Shown here: positions 1 to 10,231 of the stretch, one piece after another | How the letters are laid out: each line of letters begins with the position of its first letter | How positions within the stretch are numbered: the first letter of the stretch is position 1 | Assembly: GCF_001641265.1 (NCBI RefSeq) | Contig: NW_020167530.1 | Location: 1,104,638 to 1,168,637 of the forward strand | Source of the DNA: Pseudogymnoascus destructans | Lineage: Eukaryota > Ascomycota > Leotiomycetes > Thelebolales > Thelebolaceae | Length of the DNA: 64,000 nucleotides | Direction of reading: 5' to 3' | The notes under the pieces: generated by a model | What the model saw: only the letters and a program-made list of their open reading frames with translations | Told to the model about the DNA's origin: nothing | Databases searched by the model: none | Position numbers and translations under genes: made by a program

Positions 1-602
1 ACCTGTTTTGTGAAATAGTCCATCCCCAAGATCCTGGGAAATAGTGCTCCTGCCGAAACAACTTTCCACGACCATCTCCAGAACCTGCATCACCTTCCTC
101 AGTCGGTCCTCCATCCTCGCCCATCGACATCTCCCTCTGTTTCCACGACGTCGGGTAAATTGGAACAACCCTTCCCGATCCTCTGACGGATCAGCTCGTC
201 CTCCGGTTTCTAAACGACGTTTCGCTCGAAGACAACGCCGAGTCGTGCTGCAGGTGAAGACATCGATTGTTTCGGCCGTGTGTTCTGCTTCGCTGAATCA
301 ACTGAAAACAAGCCCTCACTCCCGCTTCAAACACTCGACTCCGAAGCCAGCCTCTTTATTGTACACATTGATAGACGACCTGGGGATCCAATTTTTCGAA
401 CTCTCATCTCCGGGAGCAAACATTGAACTCCCTCCACCTTGAACGACCTCCCTTACTCGGATACAGGACGACATTTTACACTGACTATCCTGCGAAGTTG
501 CCAAATTGCCAAAGCCATGTTCCAATAGATATACACGACCCCCGATTTTATTACTTTGCGGAATATCTCAGCTGAGATTATACACCCTCTCGTCGATATA
601 CG
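1..602 (+). other. upstream region of the kelch-like gene
   Basis: No supported gene. The sequence is CT-rich, like a fungal promoter and 5' leader. The open frame at 44-442 has no recognisable domain and lies in this CT-rich stretch, so it is not called. The region probably holds the promoter and 5' UTR of the gene starting at 603. Confidence 0.5.
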
Positions 603-2789
603 ATGTCGATGTCACTTCCCGTCCCAGCAGTCCCGCTCAGCGGCTGCTCCACTATCTACAACAATACCCTCTACACCTATTCCGCCGACGCATTCCAAGC
701 ACTACCATTAGATAAGGGAGCCTCATGGGAGCAATTACCTGCAGGCGTCTCTGTGACCGGAGCAGTCTGCGTGCAAGCCACCTCACATAATGCGTCGTCG
801 CCAGCGGCCCTCTACATCGTCGGAGGAAGCGCAAATGCATCGGGGACGAGTTATCAAGGCCTCCAAAGATATATTTTCCAAGATAGCACCTGGGAGTCTA
901 TCTCGCTCTCATCGGCAGTAACGCAGAACCGCCTATACCACAACGCCATCTACCTCAATGCTTCATCCTCGATATTCATATATGCTGGGAATCAAGATGG
1001 CACGAAGCAGCTTAGTTCGGAATCATTCACCATCTCGACCATAGCGCCGTATGAAGTCCGATCTTTCCCATCAATCGCCCCACCAGGAACTGAGCCCATG
1101 CTACTTACCTGGTCCGATAGCCAAGCTGCCATGCTTGGAGGAAGCGACGCCAACACGAAAGTCATGTTGTTCAAGCAAACCACCGACCCGATGTTGGCAT
1201 GGGAGGACTCTAAAATCACACTGGACGCCCCGTTGAAGAGTGACGGGACCGTGAAGACTGCCATTGTCAACGGCGATGATAAAAGCAAAAGTCTATATAC
1301 GTTCGATATGACTGTGTCACCTAATTCGGTGAACCGAATGCTATTGGTTGACCAGAATGGAAAACCCATGACCAATGCCAAAGCCCTCAAATCACGGAGT
1401 TCCAACGAAGTTCGCGACATTGCTGAGAGAGCTACCCTCACAGCCACGGATTGGCCACCATATAACGTATCACTTGCCCCGAAAACCACACGCACCAAAT
1501 ACTCAATCGCACAAGATGCGGACGATCGCATTATCATCTCCGGGGGTAACAAGGACGATGTCTTGTCCATATTCAAGGCAAGGGAGAATTCGTGGGAAAA
1601 CGCGGCTGCGCTTCTATCCAAGGCACAGGTTCCGATCGGAACTCAAAACACGCCCACGTCAGTTTCCAAAGAAGCTCCAGCAGCTTCTTCAAGTGCAGCA
1701 GTAGCTGCAGAAGCTTCTTCGCAACTCAGACGCAGACTTCTGGGAATTATCATTGGCTCTGTGGGAGGATTTGTTGTGATAGTGCTGGCCATACTCTTCT
1801 GCATTAGGAGGAGGCGCAAGCAGCGCGTGTTCGCCGAAGCGGGCCACCAAAGGAGAGCGAGTGGTATCCCCGATGAGAAAGACCCGATGGAATTTGCAGA
1901 CCGTGGAATGCGCTTCGACCCTACCAAACGCTACCAGGAACATGCTCCCAAGACCTCACAAGCCTCATATTCATCAATGACCATCTTGATGGGGAAGATT
2001 AGTTCGACACAGCAACCGGCTCTCGGCAGAAGAGGCGGCAGCAATAGTAGCACCGCTAGCAGCAACTTCAACAAGAACTACAAGAACACGATCAGCAAGC
2101 CCATCCCCCAGGGTAGCGCAGTACCCGAAACCTACGCACGAACCGAACGCCCACCAGTCGTCGGCGGCTCAAACGCGGGACCAACACCCCGACCCCGCGG
2201 AAGCGGCGTAAACCGCCAAGGAAGCACCCGCCGCAGCTCAGGATGGAACCGCTACTGGTCCGGCGGCAGCGCCCTTAACGTCCTCGGCTTCGGCAATAAA
2301 CGCGCCACATACGGCTCCCAGTCCGACCAGGGCTCCATGTACTCCGAGACCGCGCACTCTACCCGGGGAACCCAGCAATCCGCCATGGTGCCTCCGCTGA
2401 ACTTAGGGTCGCAGAAGGGACGCCTCAGCCAGGTCGCCTCGGGGAGTCCGACGATCGCGCACCAGGAGAGGAATTTACCCTTGGAGGAGGGGATGTCGGG
2501 TAAGATCGAGCGTCCGCACTCGGCTGTTAGTAGCGTGTCGAGCTATGGCGATCTGAGGGATGCATATCCGGGGGTGGCGTCGAGTATTAATGAGGAGCAT
2601 CAGACGTGGACGCCGGTGGGAGGAGAGAGGGGGTGGAATCAGGGGGAGCGCGTGGCGAGTAGCTCGTATACGGAGAGTCAGTATGGGACGCCGCGCGCGA
2701 CGATGGTGGAGGGGAGGAGTGGACATCAGGGGCTGAATGAGCAGTCCACGGATATGAGTTGGTTGAATCTGGGGGACAACAGGCATTGA
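603..2789 (+). CDS. kelch-like single-pass membrane protein
   Basis: Single-exon gene of 728 residues. Residues 1 to about 345 are rich in Gly, Ser and aromatic residues, with N-x-S/T sites and motifs such as YIVGGSAN, IFIYAGNQDG and IIISGGNKDD spaced like blades of a kelch/galactose-oxidase-type propeller. A Ser/Ala-rich linker follows, then one strong transmembrane segment (about residues 378-400, GIIIGSVGGFVVIVLAILF) with a basic stop-transfer run (RRRRKQR). The rest is a long Ser/Gly/Arg-rich, probably disordered cytoplasmic tail. No obvious cleaved signal peptide is visible. ATGs at 603 and 609 are both possible starts. Inference: a plasma-membrane or cell-surface sensor-like protein with an extracellular propeller. 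The molecular function is unknown, and propeller assignment rests on sparse motifs. Confidence 0.85.
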   Translation: MSMSLPVPAVPLSGCSTIYNNTLYTYSADAFQALPLDKGASWEQLPAGVSVTGAVCVQATSHNASSPAALYIVGGSANASGTSYQGLQRYIFQDSTWESISLSSAVTQNRLYHNAIYLNASSSIFIYAGNQDGTKQLSSESFTISTIAPYEVRSFPSIAPPGTEPMLLTWSDSQAAMLGGSDANTKVMLFKQTTDPMLAWEDSKITLDAPLKSDGTVKTAIVNGDDKSKSLYTFDMTVSPNSVNRMLLVDQNGKPMTNAKALKSRSSNEVRDIAERATLTATDWPPYNVSLAPKTTRTKYSIAQDADDRIIISGGNKDDVLSIFKARENSWENAAALLSKAQVPIGTQNTPTSVSKEAPAASSSAAVAAEASSQLRRRLLGIIIGSVGGFVVIVLAILFCIRRRRKQRVFAEAGHQRRASGIPDEKDPMEFADRGMRFDPTKRYQEHAPKTSQASYSSMTILMGKISSTQQPALGRRGGSNSSTASSNFNKNYKNTISKPIPQGSAVPETYARTERPPVVGGSNAGPTPRPRGSGVNRQGSTRRSSGWNRYWSGGSALNVLGFGNKRATYGSQSDQGSMYSETAHSTRGTQQSAMVPPLNLGSQKGRLSQVASGSPTIAHQERNLPLEEGMSGKIERPHSAVSSVSSYGDLRDAYPGVASSINEEHQTWTPVGGERGWNQGERVASSSYTESQYGTPRATMVEGRSGHQGLNEQSTDMSWLNLGDNRH

Positions 2790-4010
2790 GGAGGCAGGCA
2801 GATGAATGTCTTTCACTGTCACTGTCACTCTTACCGCCCTCACCGCTGCTGCCGCCGAAATAAATCACTCACTCACTCACTCACGCCCACACACTCTCTC
2901 TTGTCGAAACGGGTTTTTTTTGGCAAGGGGGAATAAAAAGCAACTTTAGACCGACACTTTTACCTCACGCACACACACACACACTTTTTGAGCGCCCACA
3001 TTTTTTTGTAGCATGTCGAAGCGGCGCGCGCAAGGTTTTCGATATCATAGTTTTCGGCGCATCCGTCCTTGCCTTTGCACACTCTAGCGAGCGAGCGAAA
3101 TCTGAGAAAGCGGGAATCTGGATGCGGGATCACAGGGGATAATTATTCGATTTTTTTGGGGGGGAGGAGTTTGGAGTTACACCTTTTGTTTTGTGTATGG
3201 AGTTTATGATGGATATGATTTGTATGGGTATCATAGGGAGTTTTTTTAACAACTACCTGACTGGCTGATCTGACAACTGTGTTGTTCTGTTTTTTTCTTG
3301 TTACTTGGCTACGCTTTTTTTGTTTGTTTGGGCTTGCAGATACGGAGGGGGCGAATACCAGATGCTTGGGTCCAGGGCATACCAGAATCTGTGGATGGGA
3401 GAGGGATGAGGAAGGATGGGAGAGGGGCGAATACAGTGTCGGGGGAGAAGAGAGAGAAGATGTGTGAGATGAGATGTAGGCGCTGGATAGTAGATGGAAG
3501 AGATTACTGTAGCCTACACTTACATATCTTCCTTACTACGGTGGATCCGTAATGGAGGCGGGAAGAGACATATTTCCAACAACCCAACCCAACACCAAAG
3601 TGCCTCCCTCATCGTGACTTCCCTTTGTCTGTCCTATCCTATCCCCTTCTTCCTTGTACCTCCGAAGACCTTCACCTGTACCTGCATTCCCATCTCCCCC
3701 ACTATCAATCGCCTCCTCCCTCCCGCTCACTACGAAACCTCCCGCCCCGCCCGGCCCAGCCGTGCAGGGAAATAACATGCAGATGAAATGAGATGGGATG
3801 ACATTTTCAACCTACTAGAATGGATGGAAGCCCACCCAGACCACCCAGCTGACAACCTAGTTAGAGGGAGGGAGATATGACCCTAGTTCGATATTAGATG
3901 TGCATGTGAACGCCCGCCAAGCAGCCTCGAGAATGCTGGACTGGGCCGCCTCGTACATAGCCTTGTCGGGGGTCTTGCCACTCACATCTAGCCACTAGGC
4001 CACTTCAGCA
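2790..4010. other. 3' flank and low-complexity spacer
   Basis: No gene called. It holds the 3' UTR of the kelch-like gene, short ACTC and CA runs (2860-2990) and T-rich stretches. On the minus strand around 3900-4010 there is a short coding-like fragment (reads DKAMYEAAQSSILEAAWRAF) that could be a gene remnant; I cannot identify it. Confidence 0.4.
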
Positions 4011-5301
4011 GCGCTCCGTTTAGGACATCACTTCTGTTACACATTAGCATCTAGATTACGGTTTGTAGTGCTTCTACTATTAATAGAAGAGTATTTATCA
4101 TTATAAACTATATACACGTATATTATATCCCTTTCTATCCATCTGTACTCTAACGTGTCTGTTGTAATAGATGTAGTATTTGACTCACATCTTACATGTA
4201 GTTCTTAGAGTTTTGATTCAACACTCTCGATAGCTTTTGCGTTTGACCACTTAGCAGCATTAGCGCTTGCTAAAAGCTTAGTAGTCCTTACAATACTCTA
4301 AGCTATTTCGAGGATCACATCTTTATAAGAGGGTAGAGGGGGGTCTTTAGTGTGCTGTTTCCGCTTTTGTCTTAGTTAAGAAGCTGAAGTTAACAGCGTA
4401 GGGGACTTGGAAATATAAGAATCAGAGAGGATAGAGTCGTAGAGGATTGACTTAGAAGGCGGAATAGAAGACTCTATTGAGTTCAATAAATTTCGATGTG
4501 AGAACTAGGTAGTTTAAGCAGTTCGCCATGTAATAGACGCTTGGGTTTCTACTTCCTTCATCCCTTTTACTATGTCCCGAATCGATTCCTTATTAGCCTG
4601 TATATTAACGATATTAATCCACTAGTCAACTGCATTGTAGGAGGATCTTCTTCACCACTTCTTCCTTCTAGCCATAGTGAGACTTCACTCTAGCACTCTT
4701 AAATAAGACTGGTAATAACTCTTCTAACAGAGCTATAGGTTGAACCTAGTAAGTGTTCTGCCTCCTTAGTTATAAGCTGCTAAATGGATCTATCTGTAAT
4801 AATGAATTATGATGCTAAAGTGGCCTACTGCTAGGGGTGTTAGTATAGGGAGTTAGGGGTGGCTGCTACTAGGGAGGCTGGCTGCTAGCTATAGAGAACA
4901 CTAGTGGCTATAAGCAACGTAACAGGAATTGTTGTCTTTGGTCTATTGTAAGCCCCTTCCCCCCCCCCCCTTTCGATGTTATAATGCCATTAGCCTAGCT
5001 ACTCTAAGCTAAAGCCTTTGAGATAGTAGAATCACTAGTTTCATCACTAGTTTCGGGCAATTCAAGCTAATGTTCGCTAGCAGTATCAGTTGAGAGTTTA
5101 TGAGGCAGAGTTAGGTAGGCTAGGGCTGTGCTATAGGCACTTGATATTGCAAATAGGGGTTGGTAAAAGCGTTATTCATTATTATATATAACTATACAGT
5201 TGATAATATATATATAGCTTCATTTTCTAACGTTGATTTTACTTATAATACTAACGTATTTAGGACCAGACTTGAGGTGGGAAAGTCAAGGACCAGCAAG
5301 G
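4011..5301. other. AT-rich degenerate repeat DNA
   Basis: No intact frame. Short stretches on the minus strand around 4380-4700 look coding but are full of stops, many of them TAG, as expected for repeat-induced or spontaneous C-to-T decay. I cannot assign the ancestral element. Confidence 0.4.
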
Positions 5302-6199
5302 TGACATTCGTTGCACTCAGTTTGCTATCAAACTCAAGAGCAAACTTAGAAATCTCCTCCTCAAACCTACAAGTCACTATACATATTTTGGCTTATCACA
5401 CCAACAACAAGAGCAATACTACTCAACGATTGCTACAACCCTCTATGATTCATTACACGTCATCGCTCCTTAGTTACTGGGCTGATATTATCACATAGCA
5501 TATCTCTACAACCCTCTATGATTCATTACATGACATCACTCCTTAGTTACTGGGCTAATACTACACATGACATATCTCTATCAACTAGAGGCCTAGGAAC
5601 ATAAACGATAGCTCCAAAAGCTTCTACAACCCTCTATGATTCATTACACGTCATCGCTCCTTAGTTACCCACAAGATTGGTTAAGTTATGACATAATTTG
5701 TCTATAGGGGTACTCTGACCTTGGACCTCCTTTTACTTCCTATAGGCTAGGAACCTAGGAGATGGTTCTATGGGATTCTCTTACATCGACTACAGTTACC
5801 AAGCCTGGTTAGTCATGGAAAGTCTTGGAAAATGAGAGAACTACACTCCTTTAGCATAAATAGGATTGCCCTTTCCTTAAGAAAGGGCAAGCAGACAATA
5901 CAGTAAATCGACTAGCACATACTTCTACGTCTTTTCCAAGCTTCTAAGCATTGATCTTGTTATTCTTTGTTTCTGAAAAGTCAGTGAGGTGCTAACCTCT
6001 GACTTACCCCTGAGTTCTCAGACTCAACATTTGTTACAACTTGTCTAAACCACTTCACTACATTGTACACCTGATTGCTGCGTTGTGGAATAGTCTAAGC
6101 TACAATTTGGCTCTGTTTCCTAAGACAGTGTGTTGTCTTAGTAAAATCATCCCTTCCTTGGGTGGCTAGATTCTCACATCTGGTGCACCCACCATTACA
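5302..6199 (+). repeat. LTR copy (family 1), left arm of a large inverted repeat
   Basis: About 898 bp that match, on the opposite strand, the LTR at 6504-7412. This copy begins at TGACATTCG, missing the first few bases (TGTCATAC) seen in the other copies, and ends in CCACCATTACA. Internally the unit CCCTCTATGATTCATTAC recurs three times (about 5448, 5512 and 5632). Flanks show no matching target duplication, so its outer end may be truncated. The short open frame at 5160-5498 lies inside and is not a gene. Confidence 0.7.
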
Positions 6200-6503
6200 C
6201 TTTGCTAGACAGAGCCAAAGACTCTCTTAACCTCAATCCTAGCAGGGGACAGAGTAGTGTTCCATTGCTACTACTCCTTAGTTAAGCTAAAATGCCTAAG
6301 CAAATGCTTAAACGGGCATGTAGTGCTAAAGGCAGCTAAGTAGGCTAGGTTGCCAAAGACATAGAGGGTCTTGTGACCCTCTGTTGAAGTGTATGATATC
6401 ACTTGCAGCGGTAGTATAAGTCATCAAGTTGAGTTGAACAACAGTTCACTGGAATATGTGTAATATTGTTGTTATTCTGAGTGAAGCTATCTACAGAACT
6501 ATT
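6200..6503. other. spacer between two opposed LTRs
   Basis: 304 bp of unique-looking AT-rich sequence between the tail-to-tail LTR copies. No coding signal is visible. It ends with CTATT, the target duplication of the right-hand LTR. Confidence 0.5.
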
Positions 6504-7412
6504 TGTAATGGTGGGTGCACCAGATGTGAGAATCTAGCCACCCAAGGAAGGGATGATTTTACTAAGACAACACACTGTCTTAGGAAACAGAGCCAAAGGG
6601 TTGTAGCTTAGACTATTCCACAACGCAGCAATCAGGTGTGTGATGTAGTGAAGTGGTTCAGACAAGTTGCAACAAATGTTGATTCTGGGAACTCAGGGGT
6701 AAGTCAGAGGTTAACACCTCACTGACTTTTCAGAAACAAGGAGTAACAAGATGAATGCTTGGAAGCTTGGAAAAGATGTGGAAGTATGTGATAGTCGATT
6801 TACTGTATTGTCTGCTTGCCCTTTCTTAAGGAAAGGGCAATCCTATTTATGCTAAAGGAATGTAGTTCTCTCATTTTCCAAGACTTTCCATGACTTACCA
6901 GGCTTGGTAACTGTAGTCGACGTAAGAGAATCCCATAGAACCATCTCTTAGGTTCGTAGCCTATAGGAAGTAAAAGGAGGTCCAAGGTCAGAGTACCCCT
7001 ATAGACAAATTATGTCATAACTTAACCAATCTTGTGGGTAACTAAGGAGCGATGACGTGTAATGAATCATAGAGGGTTGTAGAAGCTTTTGGAGCTATCG
7101 TTTATGTTCCTAGGCCTCTAGTTGATAGAGATATGTCATGTGTAGTATTAGCCCAGTAACTAAGGAGTGATGTCATGTAATGAATCATAGAGGGTTGTAG
7201 AGATATGCTATGTGATAATATCAGCCCAGTAACTAAGGAGCGATGACGTGTAATGAATCATAGATGGTTGTAGCAATCGTTGAGTAGTATTGCTCTTGTT
7301 GCTGGTGTGATAAGCCAAAATATGTATAGTGACTTGTAGGTTTGAGGAGGAGATTTCCAAGTTTGCTCTTGAGTTTGATAGCAAACTGAGTGCAACGAAT
7401 GTCAGTATGACA
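6504..7412 (-). repeat. solo LTR (family 1), minus orientation, 5-bp TSD
   Basis: 909 bp running, on the minus strand, from TGTCATACTGAC to CACCATTACA. CTATT precedes it (6499-6503) and follows it (7413-7417), a perfect 5-bp target site duplication, so this is a solo LTR left by LTR-LTR recombination. It is near-identical to 5302-6199 in reverse and related to 20999-21573. No internal retroelement genes are attached here. Confidence 0.8.
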
Positions 7413-7563
7413 CTATTTGTGGGTGGTCCGCAACCCGATTCAGTTGGCGAGCCACACGCCCAACCAATCAGTCTGAGCAACCTCCTCCTTCAACACCCTC
7501 TATGATCTGTTAAGAGGTTAGCACTAGTTACAAGAGGGGGGAAGGGGGGACTTACCTTATAGA

Positions 7564-8017
7564 TAGCTACGTGGTAGCTAGACTTACACTACATAGCCTA
7601 GTCATTAACTAGGCTAGTAAATGGCCCTACAAGCAAGCTAATTAAGCCATCTAGGGTATAGATGGCTTGCTAGTTAATGCCATGAAGGCGCTTGTGCCTA
7701 GAGAACACAGCTCTCTAGGCCACATTGCCTTGTAGCTAGTAATGTAGATGGAAAGTGCCATCTATAAAGCCCTAGACCCCCCTCTCCCTATAGACTCTCT
7801 CGACCCTAGTAGTAAACTCTGCTAGCTAATGGTATGTCAACTAGTAGTGCCACTAGAGAGTCAGCCTAAACTAGGCTGCGAGGAATAGCACTATGTCATT
7901 AAACATAGTGCTAAGCTAGGCCTTAGAAGAGTGTCTAAAGACATGACAGAGGCTGACCTAGCAGCCTAGGTAGGCCAGTCTAGCACAGACAACGCAGAGA
8001 GCAGTCTCTATAGTCAG
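7564..8017. repeat. stem-loop array, left part
   Basis: Consecutive short perfect inverted repeats: 7564-7580 (7-bp stem), 7594-7616 (9 bp), 7644-7668 (10 bp), 7696-7720 (9 bp), 7745-7764 (7 bp), 7862-7878 (7 bp), 7886-7913 (11 bp), plus an outer pair 7793-7800/7855-7862. Loops are 3-7 nt. No coding frame is present. The array continues after the solo LTR at 8018-8350, so that LTR inserted into it. The last five bases, GTCAG, are the target duplication of that LTR. Confidence 0.7.
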
Positions 8018-8350
8018 TGTTACGATTATAGCTTACGGTTGTTACAGTTGTTATGGTTGTTATGGTTGTTATGGTTGTTATGGTTGTTATGGTTGTTATG
8101 GTTGTTATGGTTGTTACGGTTGTTACGGTTGTTACGGTTGTTACGGTTGTTACAGTTGTTACGGTTGTTACGGTTGTTACGGTTGTTATGGGTGCAGCCT
8201 TAGCCGCCAAGGCTACAACCGCTAAGCCGACAACTGTATATTACGAGGAATAGCCTCACCTTCCTTCCTTCTTCTTCTTCTTCTCTCTTTAGATTCAATC
8301 TAGCTTATTATTCTCCGACTGGCTTCTTGACCTCCGTGACCATCGTAACA
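8018..8350 (+). repeat. solo LTR (family 2) with 5-bp TSD
   Basis: 333 bp from TGTTACGATTATAGC to GACCATCGTAACA (TG...CA ends). GTCAG flanks both sides (8013-8017 and 8351-8355). It contains a 9-bp minisatellite (8039-8188). A second copy, in opposite orientation and with fewer repeat units, lies at 18080-18296. Confidence 0.85.
8039..8188 (+). repeat. 9-bp minisatellite inside solo LTR
   Basis: About 16 copies of GGTTGTTAY (Y is T or C, both phases grouped in blocks). Translating either strand gives repetitive Val/Thr peptides; these frames are artefacts. The copy at 18080-18296 has only about five units, which accounts for most of the length difference between the two LTRs. Confidence 0.85.
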
Positions 8351-8995
8351 GTCAGTGCTAGACGTCTCTGCTAAGTCACCTCCTTGATACAGAGCAGGGG
8401 AATCAGCTAGCGTAGTTCCTGTTCTGTGAACCAGAACAGGCGCTACGGATTACCTAGGGGCAGGTCCCCTAGGCAGAACGACTAGTGTTCATAAATGAAC
8501 ACTAGCTGGTAAACCACTCGTAGCAACCGCTACTGCTGCTGTTCAATTAGGCGGCGACGATACATCGTTGGTACCTAGGCTGTTGCTGCGACGAGCAACA
8601 ACAGCAGGAGCACCTCCCCCTTATCCCGCCCCTCGTCCTCCTTGTGTGCTAACGCTTAGCGCCAGTCTTAGCAAGGGCTTCTGAGTGCCTCGCGACGAGG
8701 GCTTATAAGTGCCTCGTGACGAGGGCTTCTAAGTGCCTTGCAATGAGGGCTTCTAAGTGCCTCGCAATGAGGCTTTCTAAGTGCCTCGCAACGAGGGCTT
8801 GCGAGTGCCTCATTAAGGGCGGCGGCCCTGCTGATCGTCAGGGTCGACGGGCATAGTGGTGATGGCAGGGTATAGGCGCCTTTGACTAGAAATTGCCATA
8901 TATGGCAATTTCTTGGTCTAGAGAGCCTAGCGCTGATTTGGGAATAGAGGGGCAGGGGCCTTGGTTACTGTCACACGCTAAAAGTGCGACAGTAA
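8351..8995. repeat. stem-loop array, right part
   Basis: Further perfect hairpins: 8418-8440 (9-bp stem), 8453-8473 (8 bp, CCTAGGGG/CCCCTAGG), 8482-8505 (11 bp), about 8520-8533 (5 bp), 8581-8600 (7 bp), a 26-bp perfect palindrome at 8888-8913, and 8965-8995 (8-bp outer stem). A tandem repeat of hairpin-forming units sits at 8671-8815. No protein-coding frame is seen. Confidence 0.7.
8671..8815 (+). repeat. ~25-bp tandem repeat, about 5.5 units
   Basis: Imperfect tandem copies of a unit like GGCTTCTAAGTGCCTCGCGA, each containing a small GCCTCG/CGAGGC-type inverted repeat. Part of the surrounding hairpin array. Confidence 0.7.
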
Positions 8996-9059
8996 TTCAT
9001 TCAGTTGCTAAATTGCTCTAATACCCAGGTGTTCGCGACAATTCATTGTTGAGTTATTT

Positions 9060-9146
9060 ACAATTAAGTTATCTGAAGTTGGTGGGGTAAATCCACCGCG
9101 TTACCCAGTTCCCCCCCGCATTACACCGTCACTTACGTTAATGTAT
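9060..9146 (-). repeat. remnant terminal region related to 18436-18490
   Basis: On the minus strand this reads TAACGTAAGTGACGGTGTAA, then GGATTTACCCCACC, then a stretch ending in ATAACTTAA. The plus strand at 18430-18490 has the same order of motifs just before a degenerate pogo-type gene, so this looks like an isolated end of that element family or a MITE derived from it. Confidence 0.45.
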
Positions 9147-10231
9147 TATAGTATAGACGTATTATCGAGTTTTTTTTTGGGGGGGGGGGTGGGTTACTTA
9201 CGTGGGATGGTAGAGGGAGGGAAGCCGACGGGGGGATTCGGACAGTGGGTGGTGGGTGAGTGGGTGAGTGGGTGGGAATTGCTGTAGGTTTTTAGTTAGC
9301 AGTTAGTACTACCGTTCGGTGACCCCCAAATTCCTAGACTGGCCATTTCCTAGACTGGCCATTTCCTAGACTGGCCACGGGCATTTCCTCTTATATAGAC
9401 GCGGCTGCTGCACCCGATACTGCAGGTTTTGTACTGCAGGTTTTGGGATGGTTATATGGGAATTATGGCTATACTCCTCTATATTCCTCTATACATGGAC
9501 ATGGACATGACTGGTAAAAACGGGAATAACGGGTTACGGGTTACTCGGAAGGAATATTCGCTCTATATTATACTCCTCTATACTCCTCTATACTTATCCT
9601 TCTCCTCTATCCCCTCTATCTCCTCTATCCCCTCTATCCCCTCTATCCCCTCTATCCCCTCTATTCCCTCTATTCCCCAACACTAACCATCAAACATCTA
9701 CAACTCATCTGAAGCCACTGGAAACAACCTGCGTCGGAACAATTAAATCCTCGAACTACACTACTACTCATCCTAGCTAGCTAGTGGCAATGTAGCAATT
9801 GAAAGATGTGGGGGTTAGTCAAAAGTGACTTGCAGATACCCGCCCCAATATCGTCTCCAGTATGTCACTTCTCGCTATTCCCACTATTCCCACTCTACCA
9901 CTTTCAACCATAGTCTCCAGGGTGGACACCCTTAGCCCGCCGCATCTCCTCCGATCAGAGCCCTCTGTCAAAAGCTCTGCCGCATCTCCATCTCACCCGT
10001 CTCCAATACATACCGTCGCCATCCCACCGCCGCAATCCATCTTACGTCGCCGTCCCCGAGGAAAAATCGCAGCCGAGTCGACAGGCAGAGGCCGCCCATC
10101 ACCACAACCGCACCGCCGCTCGATAAGGGTCTTCGCTCGCGGCGCTGCGACGGCACCACCACCACCGCCCCCCCCCCACCTACCCCCCACGCCGAGCACC
10201 CACCCAAACCACCACACCCGACTCCACGACG
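9147..10231. other. intergenic region upstream of the bHLH gene, with minisatellites
   Basis: Contains a G-run (about 9172-9190), three copies of a 17-bp unit (TTCCTAGACTGGCCATT, 9330-9380) and about eight copies of the 10-mer CCCCTCTATC (9585-9676). The last 350 bp are CCA-rich and probably the promoter and 5' UTR of the gene at 10232. Open frames here are low-complexity artefacts. Confidence 0.5.

Noticed and set aside
5160..5498. 112-codon frame in the left LTR
   Set aside because: The same reading recurs in the other LTR copies as part of the repeat; no protein features.
8053..8253. Open frames encoding Val/Thr repeats on both strands
   Set aside because: They are translations of the 9-bp minisatellite inside a solo LTR.
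7564..8995. Interpretation of the hairpin array as a Helitron end
   Set aside because: A Helitron has a single 3' hairpin near CTRR and a Rep-helicase gene; neither is present.
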